This document shows, piece by piece, positions 7,577 to 16,053 of a stretch of 64,000 nucleotides of DNA. The first letter of the stretch is position 1. Each line of letters begins with the position of its first letter. This stretch comes from Paenibacillus sp. Marseille-Q4541. Its GTDB lineage: Bacteria > Bacillota > Bacilli > Paenibacillales > Paenibacillaceae. Below the pieces are notes generated by a model. The model made no database searches. It saw nothing but the letters and a program-made list of their open reading frames with translations, and had not been told where the DNA came from. A program made the translations under genes and the position numbers. The stretch lies in NCBI RefSeq assembly GCF_018310695.1, contig NZ_JAGXCY010000001.1, positions 372,001 through 436,000 of the forward strand, in the 5' to 3' direction.

Positions 7577-10500
7577 ATGATGAACGGGAAGATTCAGAGG
7601 AGCAAATTAATAAGCATGCTAGTATTCATTTTGATCATCGCTTGTTTTTCGACTCTACAAATCAAGGACTTTTTTACTACAGTAGAAGCGAATCAATCGT
7701 CATACAAAATCAGGCTGCTCGAAATAACCGATACCGGGACATCGGACCTATCTTCTCTCAAAAGAGAACAAACGGGGATTGCTGTAGAAACAATGAGCAT
7801 GAAGAAGTTTGTGGCATTACGGACAGATATCGACGGATTATACGATGCAATATACATCGGTTCTGGTACGTATAGCACAAGTAGTGTGCAGGGGAAAGAC
7901 CATAACACGAAGATGGTTATGAATGATATTACGAAATTGAAAGCAAACGATATCATAACAAACTACATTAATAAAGGATTATATGTTTTTATACATACAC
8001 AACCTTTTCAAGAACAACAAGGCGGAAAGCCGGGAAATTTGTATACATACTTTGAAAAATACCGATCGGAATCGCCGAGTCCTAATGTCGTATTTGTAGA
8101 CAACACCTCTTCTTCACAGTTAGTAACAGAGCTTAACGAAGGCCAGTCTCCATACCTAACTTATCTGAAGCAGAGACCTAGACTCAACATAACGAATAAA
8201 GATGCTATTATCGATTATCAGGTTAACCCAAACCACATCTACAATATCGGAGATGAACTAAACTTCGAGTTTGAAGTGTCTAACCGGCAAAATTTCGCAG
8301 ATCGTCCCATAACCGCAAATCTGTATCTAACAGTCGATAAATCCGTAAAATTCGGCAAAGAACAAGTGGTTGCTACAACCACACTGAAAACGGGGTCACC
8401 CGGGAAAATTGCATACAAATTGCCTAAAACTTACTCGGGTCTACTTTACTGGAGACTTGAGATCATCGATCAACTGAACCCTAATCAGCTCAAAGATTAT
8501 GATGAAGGTACGATCCGATTTCGAGGTAAAAAGACACTCGTTCATATTTTGCAAGTGCTTCCGTCTGGGGAAAGCAGCCGTACCAGCAGCCTACTAAACA
8601 CAGATAACATGAACCAGAGCTTTTTGAAAAATGAAGATTATGAGCTCGACATTCAAACAAAAACGATTACTCAGTTCAACGATTATGTAAAAGCTAGCTT
8701 CGATGCCAAACGGGGTTACGGTCTAAACGGGACCTATGACATGCTGCTATTCGGATTTGCCGACATCTATAACACAAGAGCAGCCATTAGCGCCCTTGCA
8801 GCCGATGCCGTAGTGGAATTTGGTGAGCAGACGAAACAAAGCGTTATGTTTACACACGATACGATTTACGCAAGTGCAGCCCAGTGGAGAAGTAAATTTC
8901 AGAAAATGACCGGCCAAGTAGAACCGGAAACGAATCTCGGTTTAAATGCGCCTAATAAATCGAATACCGTCGTTGCTGTAAATAGCGGACTACTAACCGA
9001 ATATCCATTTTTACTGAATAAAACCGATAATCCACAAACAAAGCCACTGTACCGTGTTGCCCAAACACATAACCAATATTTCACGCTTGATCTAGAAGAT
9101 GAATCTCTTGTTTCCTGGTATAACATTGTGGGAGACGAGCGAGATACGAATGACAGTTGGAATCATTATTACACGTATTCGAAAGGAAATATCACCTACT
9201 CGGGAACAGGTCATATTTTTGTTGACAACAATACAGAGAGGTTTCCTGATTGGGAACAGAAATTGTTTGTAAACACCATGTACCGTGCTTTTACAGGAGC
9301 GAATCACGCTCCCGAAATTACCGTTCTCTCTCCACAAAACAACAGTACCAGACCTTCGTACCAGAAAGAATTGGCGGTCAGTTATACGGTGGACGACTGG
9401 GATTTCAAAGACCGGAATCTAACGACCAACATCCGTTTTAAGGCGAACAACGTTGCTTTGCCTAACTTATCGGTAAATAACAAATCCATTGTTTCCGGCC
9501 AGACTGTCACACACGCTTTCAAAAACCCTCTTCCAGACGGGGGGCAATTGGAGATTGAAATTACGGCTCAGGATCGACAAGGGGCAAAAGCAGTACAAAC
9601 CATCTTCCTTACGATCGAGAAAAAATCCGTTCTACTGGAAACAACAAGGAGTCTGTCATCCAATGTCATTAACAATGAACTTAAAAGAAATGAAGAGGTC
9701 AGCATTATCTATAACATCACACCTAAGGCTATTCCTTACAATGAGGTTGATGTAGGGTTACAAGGCAAAAACACGCTTGTTCTGTCGGACCTTCAGTATT
9801 CGGAGACGTTTCCTCCTCAGCTGGAAATCGGCAGCACACCTACTGGCACAATAAAGACTGGAACGATTTCATCCGGTTATCATCTACGTTTACCACTCGG
9901 CAATATCACGTATCAACTAACAGAGCAAAATGGAGTAAAGCTGTATGTTCCGAGCAAACAGGAACCTGTTACGTATACCATCAAGGCCAACCCTTTGAGT
10001 AAAGGAATGTATCTTCTCGATCAGTCGCAGCTAGAGTATGAGGATCTACATTTAGCACCGGCAGATTCGGAGAACTCAGGAAAGAAACTCTCTGAACTTT
10101 TTAAGGACATGGGTCCTCTATCTCCGCTTGGACTTCCTGCCGATCTCTCTCTTTATGCGCTAAATGATGTCAAAAATTCAGGATTTACGTTTGACGGGAG
10201 AGTCATTGCTGGCGGAGATATTACCTTAAATGGTTTTGGTGTGGGTATGAAATTAGGCGACAGGGCCAATTCTTCCTATTCCATAGTAGCCCAAAAATCT
10301 TTACATCTCGGAAATGGTTCTATTGCTTACGGCAAAGCGGCTTACGGAAAAACGCTGACCACTCCGCAATATCACAATTACCGGATTGAGCATGAACCTG
10401 ATTTATATATTGACGATGTAAACCAACATCTAACGACAATATCAGAGCAGCTTTCACAGCTTCCAGCTACAGCTCAGCCTGTAGTTACGAATCAAGATCC

Positions 10501-12091
10501 TGCCGGTTGTCAGCTTAAACTAGATGGGAAAGATAAGAAACAAAATATTTTCCATGTGACACCAGAAGTACTTGCGAAATCAAGATCGACATGTATTTCT
10601 GCTCCTGCAGGCTCTACAGTCATTGTTAATGTAGGAGGAACGTCAGCAACGATGACGGGTGGTCTTACTCTTTCAGGTGTAGATTCAAATCATGTCCTTT
10701 ATAACTTTTATAACGCCTCCTCTGTTTCAACGACAGGAATCAAAATATTCGGCTCTATCCTAGCTCCAAAAGCCAACTACAACCTTCAGGGTGATGTTGT
10801 CGGTACTGTAATCGTCCAAAACATGTCGCCGGGTGGAGGGTTCTCCATCCAGACAGGCCCGTTTCAAGGTGACATTGGCGTCACACCTACAGAACCAGAA
10901 GAACCGAATCCTGATCCGATCTCCCGGGTTACTGCACTTTTCCCGGAATTGTTATTCAAAGCCGTTGTTAAAGTACAAAATATCCAAGCTGAAGGTGCAA
11001 CGATTCTAGTTGATACAGAGGTTAAAATCACACCACATGTTCTACCTGAGGATGCTGATAATCAAACTTTGCAGTGGAAAAGCCTGAACCCGGATGTGGT
11101 TTCAGTTTCCGATCAAGGGCTTGTTCGGGGGCTAAAAGGAGGCACCGCACGAATTGAAATATCGGCAACGGACGGAAGTGGAATTACATCCATCGTTCCG
11201 ATTACGGTCATTAACCGCAGCTTAACGATCCTTGGCCCGACTACAGCAAAAACGAAAGACACGATTTCGCTCGAAGCTATCTTTATTACAGCAGGCGAAA
11301 ATGTAACCGGGTTCCGTTGGGAGGTCAAACGTGTCAACGGTCAAAGTGATTCCGATAGGGTAACCTTGCACCCGAATCCTAACGAACAAGGAAAACTAGA
11401 TGTCACCCTGATGAAAAAAGGGACCGTCACCCTCATTGCTACGGCCCTGACAGACCGGTTTCCAGAAGGGGCCTTATCTAGGGAGCATACCATCACGATT
11501 ACCGAGTCCATCAGTGAAATCTTCATCGATGGCCCCAATCAATTGATGGTCGGAGATTCAGTCGTCCTTTTGGCGGGTACCCTTCCAGCTAATACGGATG
11601 CATCTAATTTTACATGGTCTCTTGGTGGAGATGGACAAAGTTATGCTACCCTTTCTCCTTCTCAGGATGGGAGAAGCGCTGTTCTCACTGGAGTCAAGCA
11701 AAATGATCGTGTTGAGGTAAAACTGTCGCTCAGTGATCATGGTGGATCTCCTCCTTTATCCGCTGTGAAATCGATACGTATTGATCCAAGGTTAGAAGGT
11801 CTGCATTTATCTGATACTACCGTGGATATTGCCGGTTCCGCGAATCTACTTCTGCATAAATTAACCGTCTTCCCTACGGATTTTGACCCTTATCTGCTGA
11901 ATGGACGACTGACTTGGATGAGTAGCGCTCCTTCCATTGTCACGGTGAATGAATCGGGTATCGTCACGGGAATGAAGAAGGGTGCCGCAGTCATTACGGT
12001 TACTTATGTTCATCCACAAGCCGGACAAAAAAAGATAATTGCCAAAGGCACAGTAAAAGTAAATGCCAAAATTAGCAATGACCGATATTAA
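7577..12091 (+). CDS. Very large secreted protein: DUF5057-like, choice-of-anchor-A-like and Ig-like (Big) domains
   Basis: Predicted cell-surface or secreted protein of unknown function, 1504 residues. A signal peptide (hydrophobic ISMLVFILIIACFSTL, cleavage probably near VEA-NQ at ~39) is followed by: a DUF5057-like region (about 40-590); an Ig/cadherin-like segment from NHAPEITVLSPQ (~580-690); a beta-solenoid resembling the choice-of-anchor-A domain (~855-1090; FDGRVIAGGDITLNG, PAGSTVIVNVGG, GSILAPKANYNLQGDVVG); and three or four Ig-like modules (~1130-1500), of which the first and last have bacterial Ig-2 features (WKSLNPDVVSVSDQGLVRGL; WMSSAPSIVTVNESGIVTGM). No LPXTG, SLH or C-terminal membrane anchor is seen. 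Start: AGGGGAG precedes the ATG pair at 7577. It lies divergently between the pilus core and minor-pilin operons, so a pilus-linked adhesin, analogous in role to PilY1, is my inference, not a demonstrated function. Confidence 0.85.
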   Translation: MMNGKIQRSKLISMLVFILIIACFSTLQIKDFFTTVEANQSSYKIRLLEITDTGTSDLSSLKREQTGIAVETMSMKKFVALRTDIDGLYDAIYIGSGTYSTSSVQGKDHNTKMVMNDITKLKANDIITNYINKGLYVFIHTQPFQEQQGGKPGNLYTYFEKYRSESPSPNVVFVDNTSSSQLVTELNEGQSPYLTYLKQRPRLNITNKDAIIDYQVNPNHIYNIGDELNFEFEVSNRQNFADRPITANLYLTVDKSVKFGKEQVVATTTLKTGSPGKIAYKLPKTYSGLLYWRLEIIDQLNPNQLKDYDEGTIRFRGKKTLVHILQVLPSGESSRTSSLLNTDNMNQSFLKNEDYELDIQTKTITQFNDYVKASFDAKRGYGLNGTYDMLLFGFADIYNTRAAISALAADAVVEFGEQTKQSVMFTHDTIYASAAQWRSKFQKMTGQVEPETNLGLNAPNKSNTVVAVNSGLLTEYPFLLNKTDNPQTKPLYRVAQTHNQYFTLDLEDESLVSWYNIVGDERDTNDSWNHYYTYSKGNITYSGTGHIFVDNNTERFPDWEQKLFVNTMYRAFTGANHAPEITVLSPQNNSTRPSYQKELAVSYTVDDWDFKDRNLTTNIRFKANNVALPNLSVNNKSIVSGQTVTHAFKNPLPDGGQLEIEITAQDRQGAKAVQTIFLTIEKKSVLLETTRSLSSNVINNELKRNEEVSIIYNITPKAIPYNEVDVGLQGKNTLVLSDLQYSETFPPQLEIGSTPTGTIKTGTISSGYHLRLPLGNITYQLTEQNGVKLYVPSKQEPVTYTIKANPLSKGMYLLDQSQLEYEDLHLAPADSENSGKKLSELFKDMGPLSPLGLPADLSLYALNDVKNSGFTFDGRVIAGGDITLNGFGVGMKLGDRANSSYSIVAQKSLHLGNGSIAYGKAAYGKTLTTPQYHNYRIEHEPDLYIDDVNQHLTTISEQLSQLPATAQPVVTNQDPAGCQLKLDGKDKKQNIFHVTPEVLAKSRSTCISAPAGSTVIVNVGGTSATMTGGLTLSGVDSNHVLYNFYNASSVSTTGIKIFGSILAPKANYNLQGDVVGTVIVQNMSPGGGFSIQTGPFQGDIGVTPTEPEEPNPDPISRVTALFPELLFKAVVKVQNIQAEGATILVDTEVKITPHVLPEDADNQTLQWKSLNPDVVSVSDQGLVRGLKGGTARIEISATDGSGITSIVPITVINRSLTILGPTTAKTKDTISLEAIFITAGENVTGFRWEVKRVNGQSDSDRVTLHPNPNEQGKLDVTLMKKGTVTLIATALTDRFPEGALSREHTITITESISEIFIDGPNQLMVGDSVVLLAGTLPANTDASNFTWSLGGDGQSYATLSPSQDGRSAVLTGVKQNDRVEVKLSLSDHGGSPPLSAVKSIRIDPRLEGLHLSDTTVDIAGSANLLLHKLTVFPTDFDPYLLNGRLTWMSSAPSIVTVNESGIVTGMKKGAAVITVTYVHPQAGQKKIIAKGTVKVNAKISNDRY

Positions 12092-12098
12092 ATAAAAT

Positions 12099-12150
12099 AA
12101 CCCCTAGCCGGGAGCGGAATATTCCACTTTCAGCCAGGGGTTTTCTTTTC
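12099..12150 (+). terminator. Rho-independent terminator between convergent genes
   Basis: AACCCCT (12099-12105) pairs with AGGGGTT (12136-12142) around a partly paired loop, followed by TTTTCTTTTC on the plus strand. It lies 8 bases after the stop of the large surface protein gene and ahead of the convergent minor-pilin operon end. Confidence 0.7.
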
Positions 12151-12167
12151 ACCTCTAAGACTCTTTC

Positions 12168-13901
12168 TTATTTCAGTTTAATGGCACCCACCTGAACACT
12201 CATCTGATTCACCCTTGGGAGTCCCTCTTGCTGTTGTCTGTACACTTCTTCATTATACTCCGCCGAGAAACGAACGAGATCCGTTCCAGGTGTTATGTTA
12301 ATAACCTCATCTCCCGCAGACGTCTCCCCTCTTACCGCATTGACGCTTAAGTCACCTTTGGCGAAAAAACCACCGCTCAGCGCAAGGATAGAACCTACAC
12401 CATATAGCTCTGCCGTTGAATCTGTATAGAAAAAAGCATTCAACACCTCGGTATTGTTCTGAAATGCATCAAGCCGGTTAATGAGCACCGGTCCCTCTGA
12501 CATAACAACACCCGAACCACTTATAGAAGCATCTTCCACAAGGGTAGAATACGCCTCTGTTCCTGACGGACCCAGCACCAGAATAGTGGAATCCAGCTCA
12601 ACATTTCCTCTGATCTGCAGTTTCCCCGTAACCATCATATTGGCACGAATAAAAATGGGCGTATCCTGATAGTTGTTGATCGTTAAGTTCCCATCTACAA
12701 CAAACCACTTGCCTGCTTTGGATCCATATTCTATGCCTGAAAGTTCCACACCATCATAGGTAAGGTCACCGTGGTATACAAAAGACTTCGTAGGATGGGT
12801 GAATCGTAGGATCTGTCCTCTGTATATGTCCCACGCCTCTTGATCCTCCGGTTTCTCTGATTGTTCAGGCACAATCGGTTTTTCGGGAATTTCACTCGGT
12901 GCATCATAGAATACAGGATAATTGCTTAGAAATTGTCCCAACGTACCGCTGTTAATCTGAGTTCGAACAACAGATCGATCACTAGTAGAACCAGACAAAG
13001 ATTCTATAATTTTATCAACAAAAGACTCTCTCACGTTCAGCTGTACAAACTTACGGTGACTTCGGATACGCAGCTGTTTTTCAGGAATAATGAATTCGCT
13101 GCTAGCTTCTTCACCCAATAATTCTTCTGCGTTTTTGGTCGTATGATTCAAGGTATAGATTACTTGTTTGAGTGATTGAATATGTGCTTCACCTTCTAAT
13201 TGAAAAGGAGATGTGGGCAAAGTATGAGCATTTCCAGACTGATAGTAGTATTCGGCCTCATCTCGGATCATGAGCTCATTTCCAGCGTAGATATTTCCTT
13301 TAATATAGGGAGACCCATTAATGATTAAGTTGCTTTCTGAACCTAGTGTATATTTAAGAAAATCAGGGTATGTATCAAAAATGATTTCTTGAGTAAGCTC
13401 ACGCTTAACTCCATTCACTTCTGCTTCTACTGTCAAAACAACCTTATAACCTGCGTCCTGGTGTTGATACGCGATTTTTTCATATTCAATCTGGAGCAAT
13501 TTCCCTGTCGCATTAGACAGCTCCGTACTCGTCATAAGCCCGGAATAAGAGCCTCTTTCCAAACCAGACAAATAAAGATCAATCTCTCGTTCCAATTCCT
13601 CTTGCGTATCGTTTACACTTTTCGTGACAAGAGATTGAAGGTTCGAGGTGATCGCTGCGATTACCTCCTCCAGTGTTTTTTCTGCTAGATGCAAACTTTG
13701 CACATCATTCTCACGCGTTTCTGCTCTTTGACCACCTCCGACGGCAGCACTTAATACAGCTACCCCCAGAATGGTAAGTAACAATGCGATGAACATGACG
13801 AGTACAAGCGCAGAACCACGTTCCAATGAAGGATCCTTTTCGGACTTAACCGTTGGCAGAATCGGAAACCCTCTACCTTTTTTCTTGAAAATAGACATCA
13901 T
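12168..13901 (-). CDS. PilX-like pilus-associated protein with long solenoid-like C-terminal region
   Basis: Probable minor pilin-like component, 577 residues. The N-terminus resembles PilX_N: ERGSALVLVMFIALLLTILG is a membrane helix at about 28-50, followed by an amphipathic stretch with QRAETRENDVQSLHLAEKT. There is no classical prepilin Phe+1/Glu+5 site, as in PilX proteins. The extracellular part includes a hydrophilic region and, from about 370, short repetitive strands (WFVVDGNLTI, ANMMVTGKLQIRGNVELDS, SGSGVVMSEGPVLI) suggesting a beta-solenoid. It follows the PilW-like gene by 8 bases (AGGAGA ribosome binding site) and is the last gene of the minor-pilin operon. At 577 residues it is much longer than the usual PilX (~150-200). 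Function is inferred from context. Confidence 0.75.
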   Translation of the reverse strand: MMSIFKKKGRGFPILPTVKSEKDPSLERGSALVLVMFIALLLTILGVAVLSAAVGGGQRAETRENDVQSLHLAEKTLEEVIAAITSNLQSLVTKSVNDTQEELEREIDLYLSGLERGSYSGLMTSTELSNATGKLLQIEYEKIAYQHQDAGYKVVLTVEAEVNGVKRELTQEIIFDTYPDFLKYTLGSESNLIINGSPYIKGNIYAGNELMIRDEAEYYYQSGNAHTLPTSPFQLEGEAHIQSLKQVIYTLNHTTKNAEELLGEEASSEFIIPEKQLRIRSHRKFVQLNVRESFVDKIIESLSGSTSDRSVVRTQINSGTLGQFLSNYPVFYDAPSEIPEKPIVPEQSEKPEDQEAWDIYRGQILRFTHPTKSFVYHGDLTYDGVELSGIEYGSKAGKWFVVDGNLTINNYQDTPIFIRANMMVTGKLQIRGNVELDSTILVLGPSGTEAYSTLVEDASISGSGVVMSEGPVLINRLDAFQNNTEVLNAFFYTDSTAELYGVGSILALSGGFFAKGDLSVNAVRGETSAGDEVINITPGTDLVRFSAEYNEEVYRQQQEGLPRVNQMSVQVGAIKLK

Positions 13902-13909
13902 CTGTTCTC

Positions 13910-14470
13910 CTAAAATCCAAATTTACTCTCAAGTATAAGTGAATAGTCACGGCTATTCTCCTGCCTTTGCAAGACGAGCTTGATATAGATCAGACCGCTG
14001 TCACAGTAAGCCGTGTTCTGGCAAAGTCTTTCGTCCGGTGTTTTGGCCATGATCACAGAATGGTCTAGTGTGGCTCTAATTGCAGTGGGAGAAGCGCTAG
14101 AAGCAAGGGTTTCATCTTCTGCTGAAACTGTAGAACTTTGTGGTTCCCCAATAAATAAACTTCCATTACGGATGGCAATCTCTCGAACTTCCCGGGCAGC
14201 TCCTTGCCCTTTACTCAGAACAATCCCTGCATCACTGTTTTCGATATACTCTGGTGCGTACGTGTACAGTTCGGTCATGATAGAAGACATCACGAGATCC
14301 CCCTCGTCCCGCAAAGCGTTCTCCACAGTAATTCGGTCATATTCGCGGAACCCGGCGAAAGTCACTGCCGAAACGAGGCCAACAAGAATAGCAAAAATTG
14401 AAATTGCCGCAATGAGTTCAATAAGGGTAAAACCCGCTTCCTGACGCGAGCCATCATCTAATTTTTTCAT
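13910..14470 (-). CDS. Minor prepilin, PilW/GspJ-like
   Basis: Type IV prepilin-like protein of 186 residues with leader ending SRQEAG and mature start FTLIELIAAISIFAILVGLV (Phe+1, Glu+5), a substrate for the peptidase at 1917-2687. The head has a Cys pair (CQNTAYC) near the C-terminus, which may form a disulfide. I chose the ATG at 14470 (MKKLDDGSRQ), which gives a normal short leader; GGAGGG lies 11 bases upstream. A longer reading adds a Trp-rich stretch lying within the upstream gene. The start overlaps the preceding prepilin gene by 17 bases. Minor pilins of this type prime pilus assembly; the exact subfamily is uncertain. Confidence 0.8.
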   Translation of the reverse strand: MKKLDDGSRQEAGFTLIELIAAISIFAILVGLVSAVTFAGFREYDRITVENALRDEGDLVMSSIMTELYTYAPEYIENSDAGIVLSKGQGAAREVREIAIRNGSLFIGEPQSSTVSAEDETLASSASPTAIRATLDHSVIMAKTPDERLCQNTAYCDSGLIYIKLVLQRQENSRDYSLILESKFGF

Positions 14471-15035
14471 CTGTAATATAGCCCTCCACCACCACTTCAC
14501 TTCCATGACCTCTTGGTCCCCCGGGACCCGTAACGGTAACTTTAACAGGCAACAAATAATTTGCAGATCGATTTAGATCGGAAACAAGCTCACTACCTGC
14601 GGATAAATCCAAACTTTTCAGATTTGTTCCATTTTCCAACTGGCGATGAAGCTCGGACTGATATGAAATAACAAGTTCATACTGTACGTTATTCACTGTT
14701 GGATTCAACACTTCTGGAAGGGAGCCTGCATGAACAAACAGGGAACTATACTCACATGTACTTACCTCTAAGCAAGAGCTTCCTTTAATTAATTGTTCTG
14801 ATTCTTCATCTGCCCTAAAATATGTATCCATCTTGGTAAAATCTTGCTTCTCCAAATAAAATAAAGCATTACGCGCTAGATTCACCATAACCGTCTTATT
14901 CTGATTTGATTTGGCATACGTAAGTGCATTCATAAAATAGGAAACAACGACGAGCGAGACAATGGATAAAATAATAGTAGCTGCAAGTACTTCCACAAGC
15001 GTGAATCCTTGTTCTTTTTGCATCTGTGCTTTCAA
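14454..15035 (-). CDS. Minor prepilin, PilV/GspI-like
   Basis: Type IV prepilin-like protein of 193 residues: leader MKAQMQKEQG, mature start FTLVEVLAATIILSIVSLVV with Glu+5. The downstream head contains CLEVSTC, a potential disulfide. First gene of the three-gene minor-pilin operon. The start is probably TTG at 15035, because AGGGG lies 9 bases upstream; the ATG at 15023 would have no ribosome binding site. The PilV/GspI label rests on the FTLVEVL pattern (common in this class) and on gene order V-W-X, so it is a family-level call. Confidence 0.8.
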   Translation of the reverse strand: MKAQMQKEQGFTLVEVLAATIILSIVSLVVVSYFMNALTYAKSNQNKTVMVNLARNALFYLEKQDFTKMDTYFRADEESEQLIKGSSCLEVSTCEYSSLFVHAGSLPEVLNPTVNNVQYELVISYQSELHRQLENGTNLKSLDLSAGSELVSDLNRSANYLLPVKVTVTGPGGPRGHGSEVVVEGYITDEKIR

Positions 15036-15173
15036 GGATCGATACCCCTCACAATCTTTAACAGTCTTACTTGTATTTAGATAACTACATATTCGATATA
15101 TAGGACTATATTCCTGCTTCTAAAGACACAATATTATGGAATTAAGTCATTGATATTAGATAAAACAATAAAA

Positions 15174-15201
15174 ATAACCTGTGCACTTCTACACAGGTTA
15201 T
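15174..15201 (-). terminator. Second of two tandem terminators after the tRNA pair
   Basis: ATAACCTGTG (15174-15183) pairs perfectly with CACAGGTTAT (15192-15201). On the minus strand it is followed by TTTTTATTGTTTT. It backs up the stronger hairpin at 15214-15249. Confidence 0.75.
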
Positions 15202-15213
15202 CGATAAAAACAA

Positions 15214-15249
15214 AGAGAACCCCCTTGCATCTCTGCAAGGGGGTTCTCT
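15214..15249 (-). terminator. Strong terminator downstream of the tRNA genes
   Basis: A perfect 15-16 bp GC-rich stem (GAGAACCCCCTTGCA against its complement, loop about 4 bases) followed on the minus strand by TTTGTTTTTAT. It lies seven bases after the 3' end of the tRNA-Ile2 gene. Confidence 0.85.
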
Positions 15250-15256
15250 TCTCTAA

Positions 15257-15330
15257 TGGGCCCTGAGGGACTCGAACCCCCGACCAATCGGTTATGAGCC
15301 GACCGCTCTAACCAACTGAGCTAAGGGCCC
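15257..15330 (-). tRNA. tRNA-Ile2 (anticodon CAT, lysidine-modified)
   Basis: A 74-base cloverleaf: acceptor GGGCCCT pairing with AGGGCCC, discriminator A, and TTAGCTCAGTTGGTTAGAGC in the D arm. The anticodon loop is CTCATAA (anticodon CAT). Although CAT reads as Met, the acceptor and anticodon arms resemble the known minor isoleucine tRNA whose C34 is changed to lysidine by TilS and then reads ATA, rather than elongator tRNA-Met. The initiator features (C1-A72 mismatch, three G-C pairs in the anticodon stem) are absent. CCA is not encoded. The tilS gene itself is not in the window. Confidence 0.85.
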
Positions 15331-15383
15331 TGATCATTTCAATTACACTCATCAGTAAATCGATGAACGCTGTTGTATTTCAA

Positions 15384-15457
<74 letters not shown>

Positions 15458-15488
15458 TCAGTAAATAATTAAAACAGCGACATCTAAT

Positions 15489-15518
15489 AATATACACGAT
15501 GAGTAATAGAAATGTCAA
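15489..15518 (-). promoter_or_regulatory. Strong sigma-A promoter for the tRNA pair
   Basis: On the minus strand TTGACA (15513-15518), an 18-base spacer and TATATT (15489-15494) lie about 30 bases upstream of the initiator tRNA. The perfect -35 box is typical of stable RNA genes. It sits just after the stop codon of the small gene at 15527-15691. Confidence 0.8.
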
Positions 15519-15526
15519 GGCCCTTT

Positions 15527-15691
15527 TTACGGAATAAATCGAACGCCGTAACGCCCTTTACGAGATTGATACACTTCAACCTGTTTAGGCTCGTCATGAC
15601 CATAAATCCATCCGTCCTGCTCCATCCGTTTAGCGAGGCATCCTGCCTGAAACTTGGAGACATACAGTCTAGAGTAATAGATCCAGTTCAT
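15527..15691 (-). CDS. Small protein, 54 residues, unknown function
   Basis: Open frame of 54 codons beginning MNWIYYSRLYVSKFQAGCLA and ending RKGRYGVRFIP. It is mixed in composition (basic, aromatic-rich), with no signal peptide or membrane helix. AAGGA lies 11 bases upstream of the chosen ATG; an in-frame ATG three codons earlier (MES) has the AAGGA too close. The frame has no stop over its whole length, and the protein-like residue mix (YYSRLY, DGWIYG, GRYGVRF) argues for a real gene. It stands alone upstream of the tRNA promoter. I do not recognise the family. Confidence 0.6.
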   Translation of the reverse strand: MNWIYYSRLYVSKFQAGCLAKRMEQDGWIYGHDEPKQVEVYQSRKGRYGVRFIP

Positions 15692-15782
15692 ACTCTCCAT
15701 CTTCCTTTAACTCTTTGATTCATTAACTCTTTATAAGCATGCCCCTATCGCGTTAAATTAACCCTCCTAGCCCAAAAAAATC

Positions 15783-15825
15783 AAAAAAGCCCCTGAACAA
15801 CAGTCAGAAGGCTGCTGCTCAGAGG
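15783..15825 (-). terminator. Terminator of the ABC export operon
   Basis: On the minus strand a 14-bp stem with G-T pairs (15812-15825 against 15790-15803) is followed by CTTTTTTGATTTTTTT. It closes the operon that runs from 23220 down to the small membrane protein at 15891. Confidence 0.8.
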
Positions 15826-15890
15826 ACCCATAGAATATCGATATAAAAGATTTTTAGCATTAACGATTTCAAAACAATGTCCAATCCCGC

Positions 15891-16022
15891 TCAGCTTACT
15901 GCCCCTTGAAACTCATGAATTGCGAGCAATACCATAGCAACCAGCTGAACAAGATAAAACAGAAAAAATACGATCAATATAGCCCACAACAGCCAGATAA
16001 GCGACTTCCGGATGATTTTCAT
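15891..16022 (-). CDS. Possible small membrane protein, 43 residues
   Basis: Short frame beginning MKIIRKSLIWLLWAILIVFF and ending HEFQGAVS. A basic N-terminus is followed by one long hydrophobic segment (about 8-35). It starts 31 bases after the stop of the solute-binding lipoprotein gene and ends 66 bases before the operon terminator, so it would be the last gene of that operon. The upstream AGGTC is a weak ribosome binding site, which is the main doubt. No family recognised. Confidence 0.45.
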   Translation of the reverse strand: MKIIRKSLIWLLWAILIVFFLFYLVQLVAMVLLAIHEFQGAVS

Positions 16023-16053
16023 AAAATTAGACCTGACATATTGGACTGGCTCA

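Noticed and set aside
7453..7875. 140-codon plus-strand frame overlapping the start of the large surface protein gene
   Set aside because: Out of frame with a gene that has a signal peptide and a good ribosome binding site; Asn/Arg-rich shadow.
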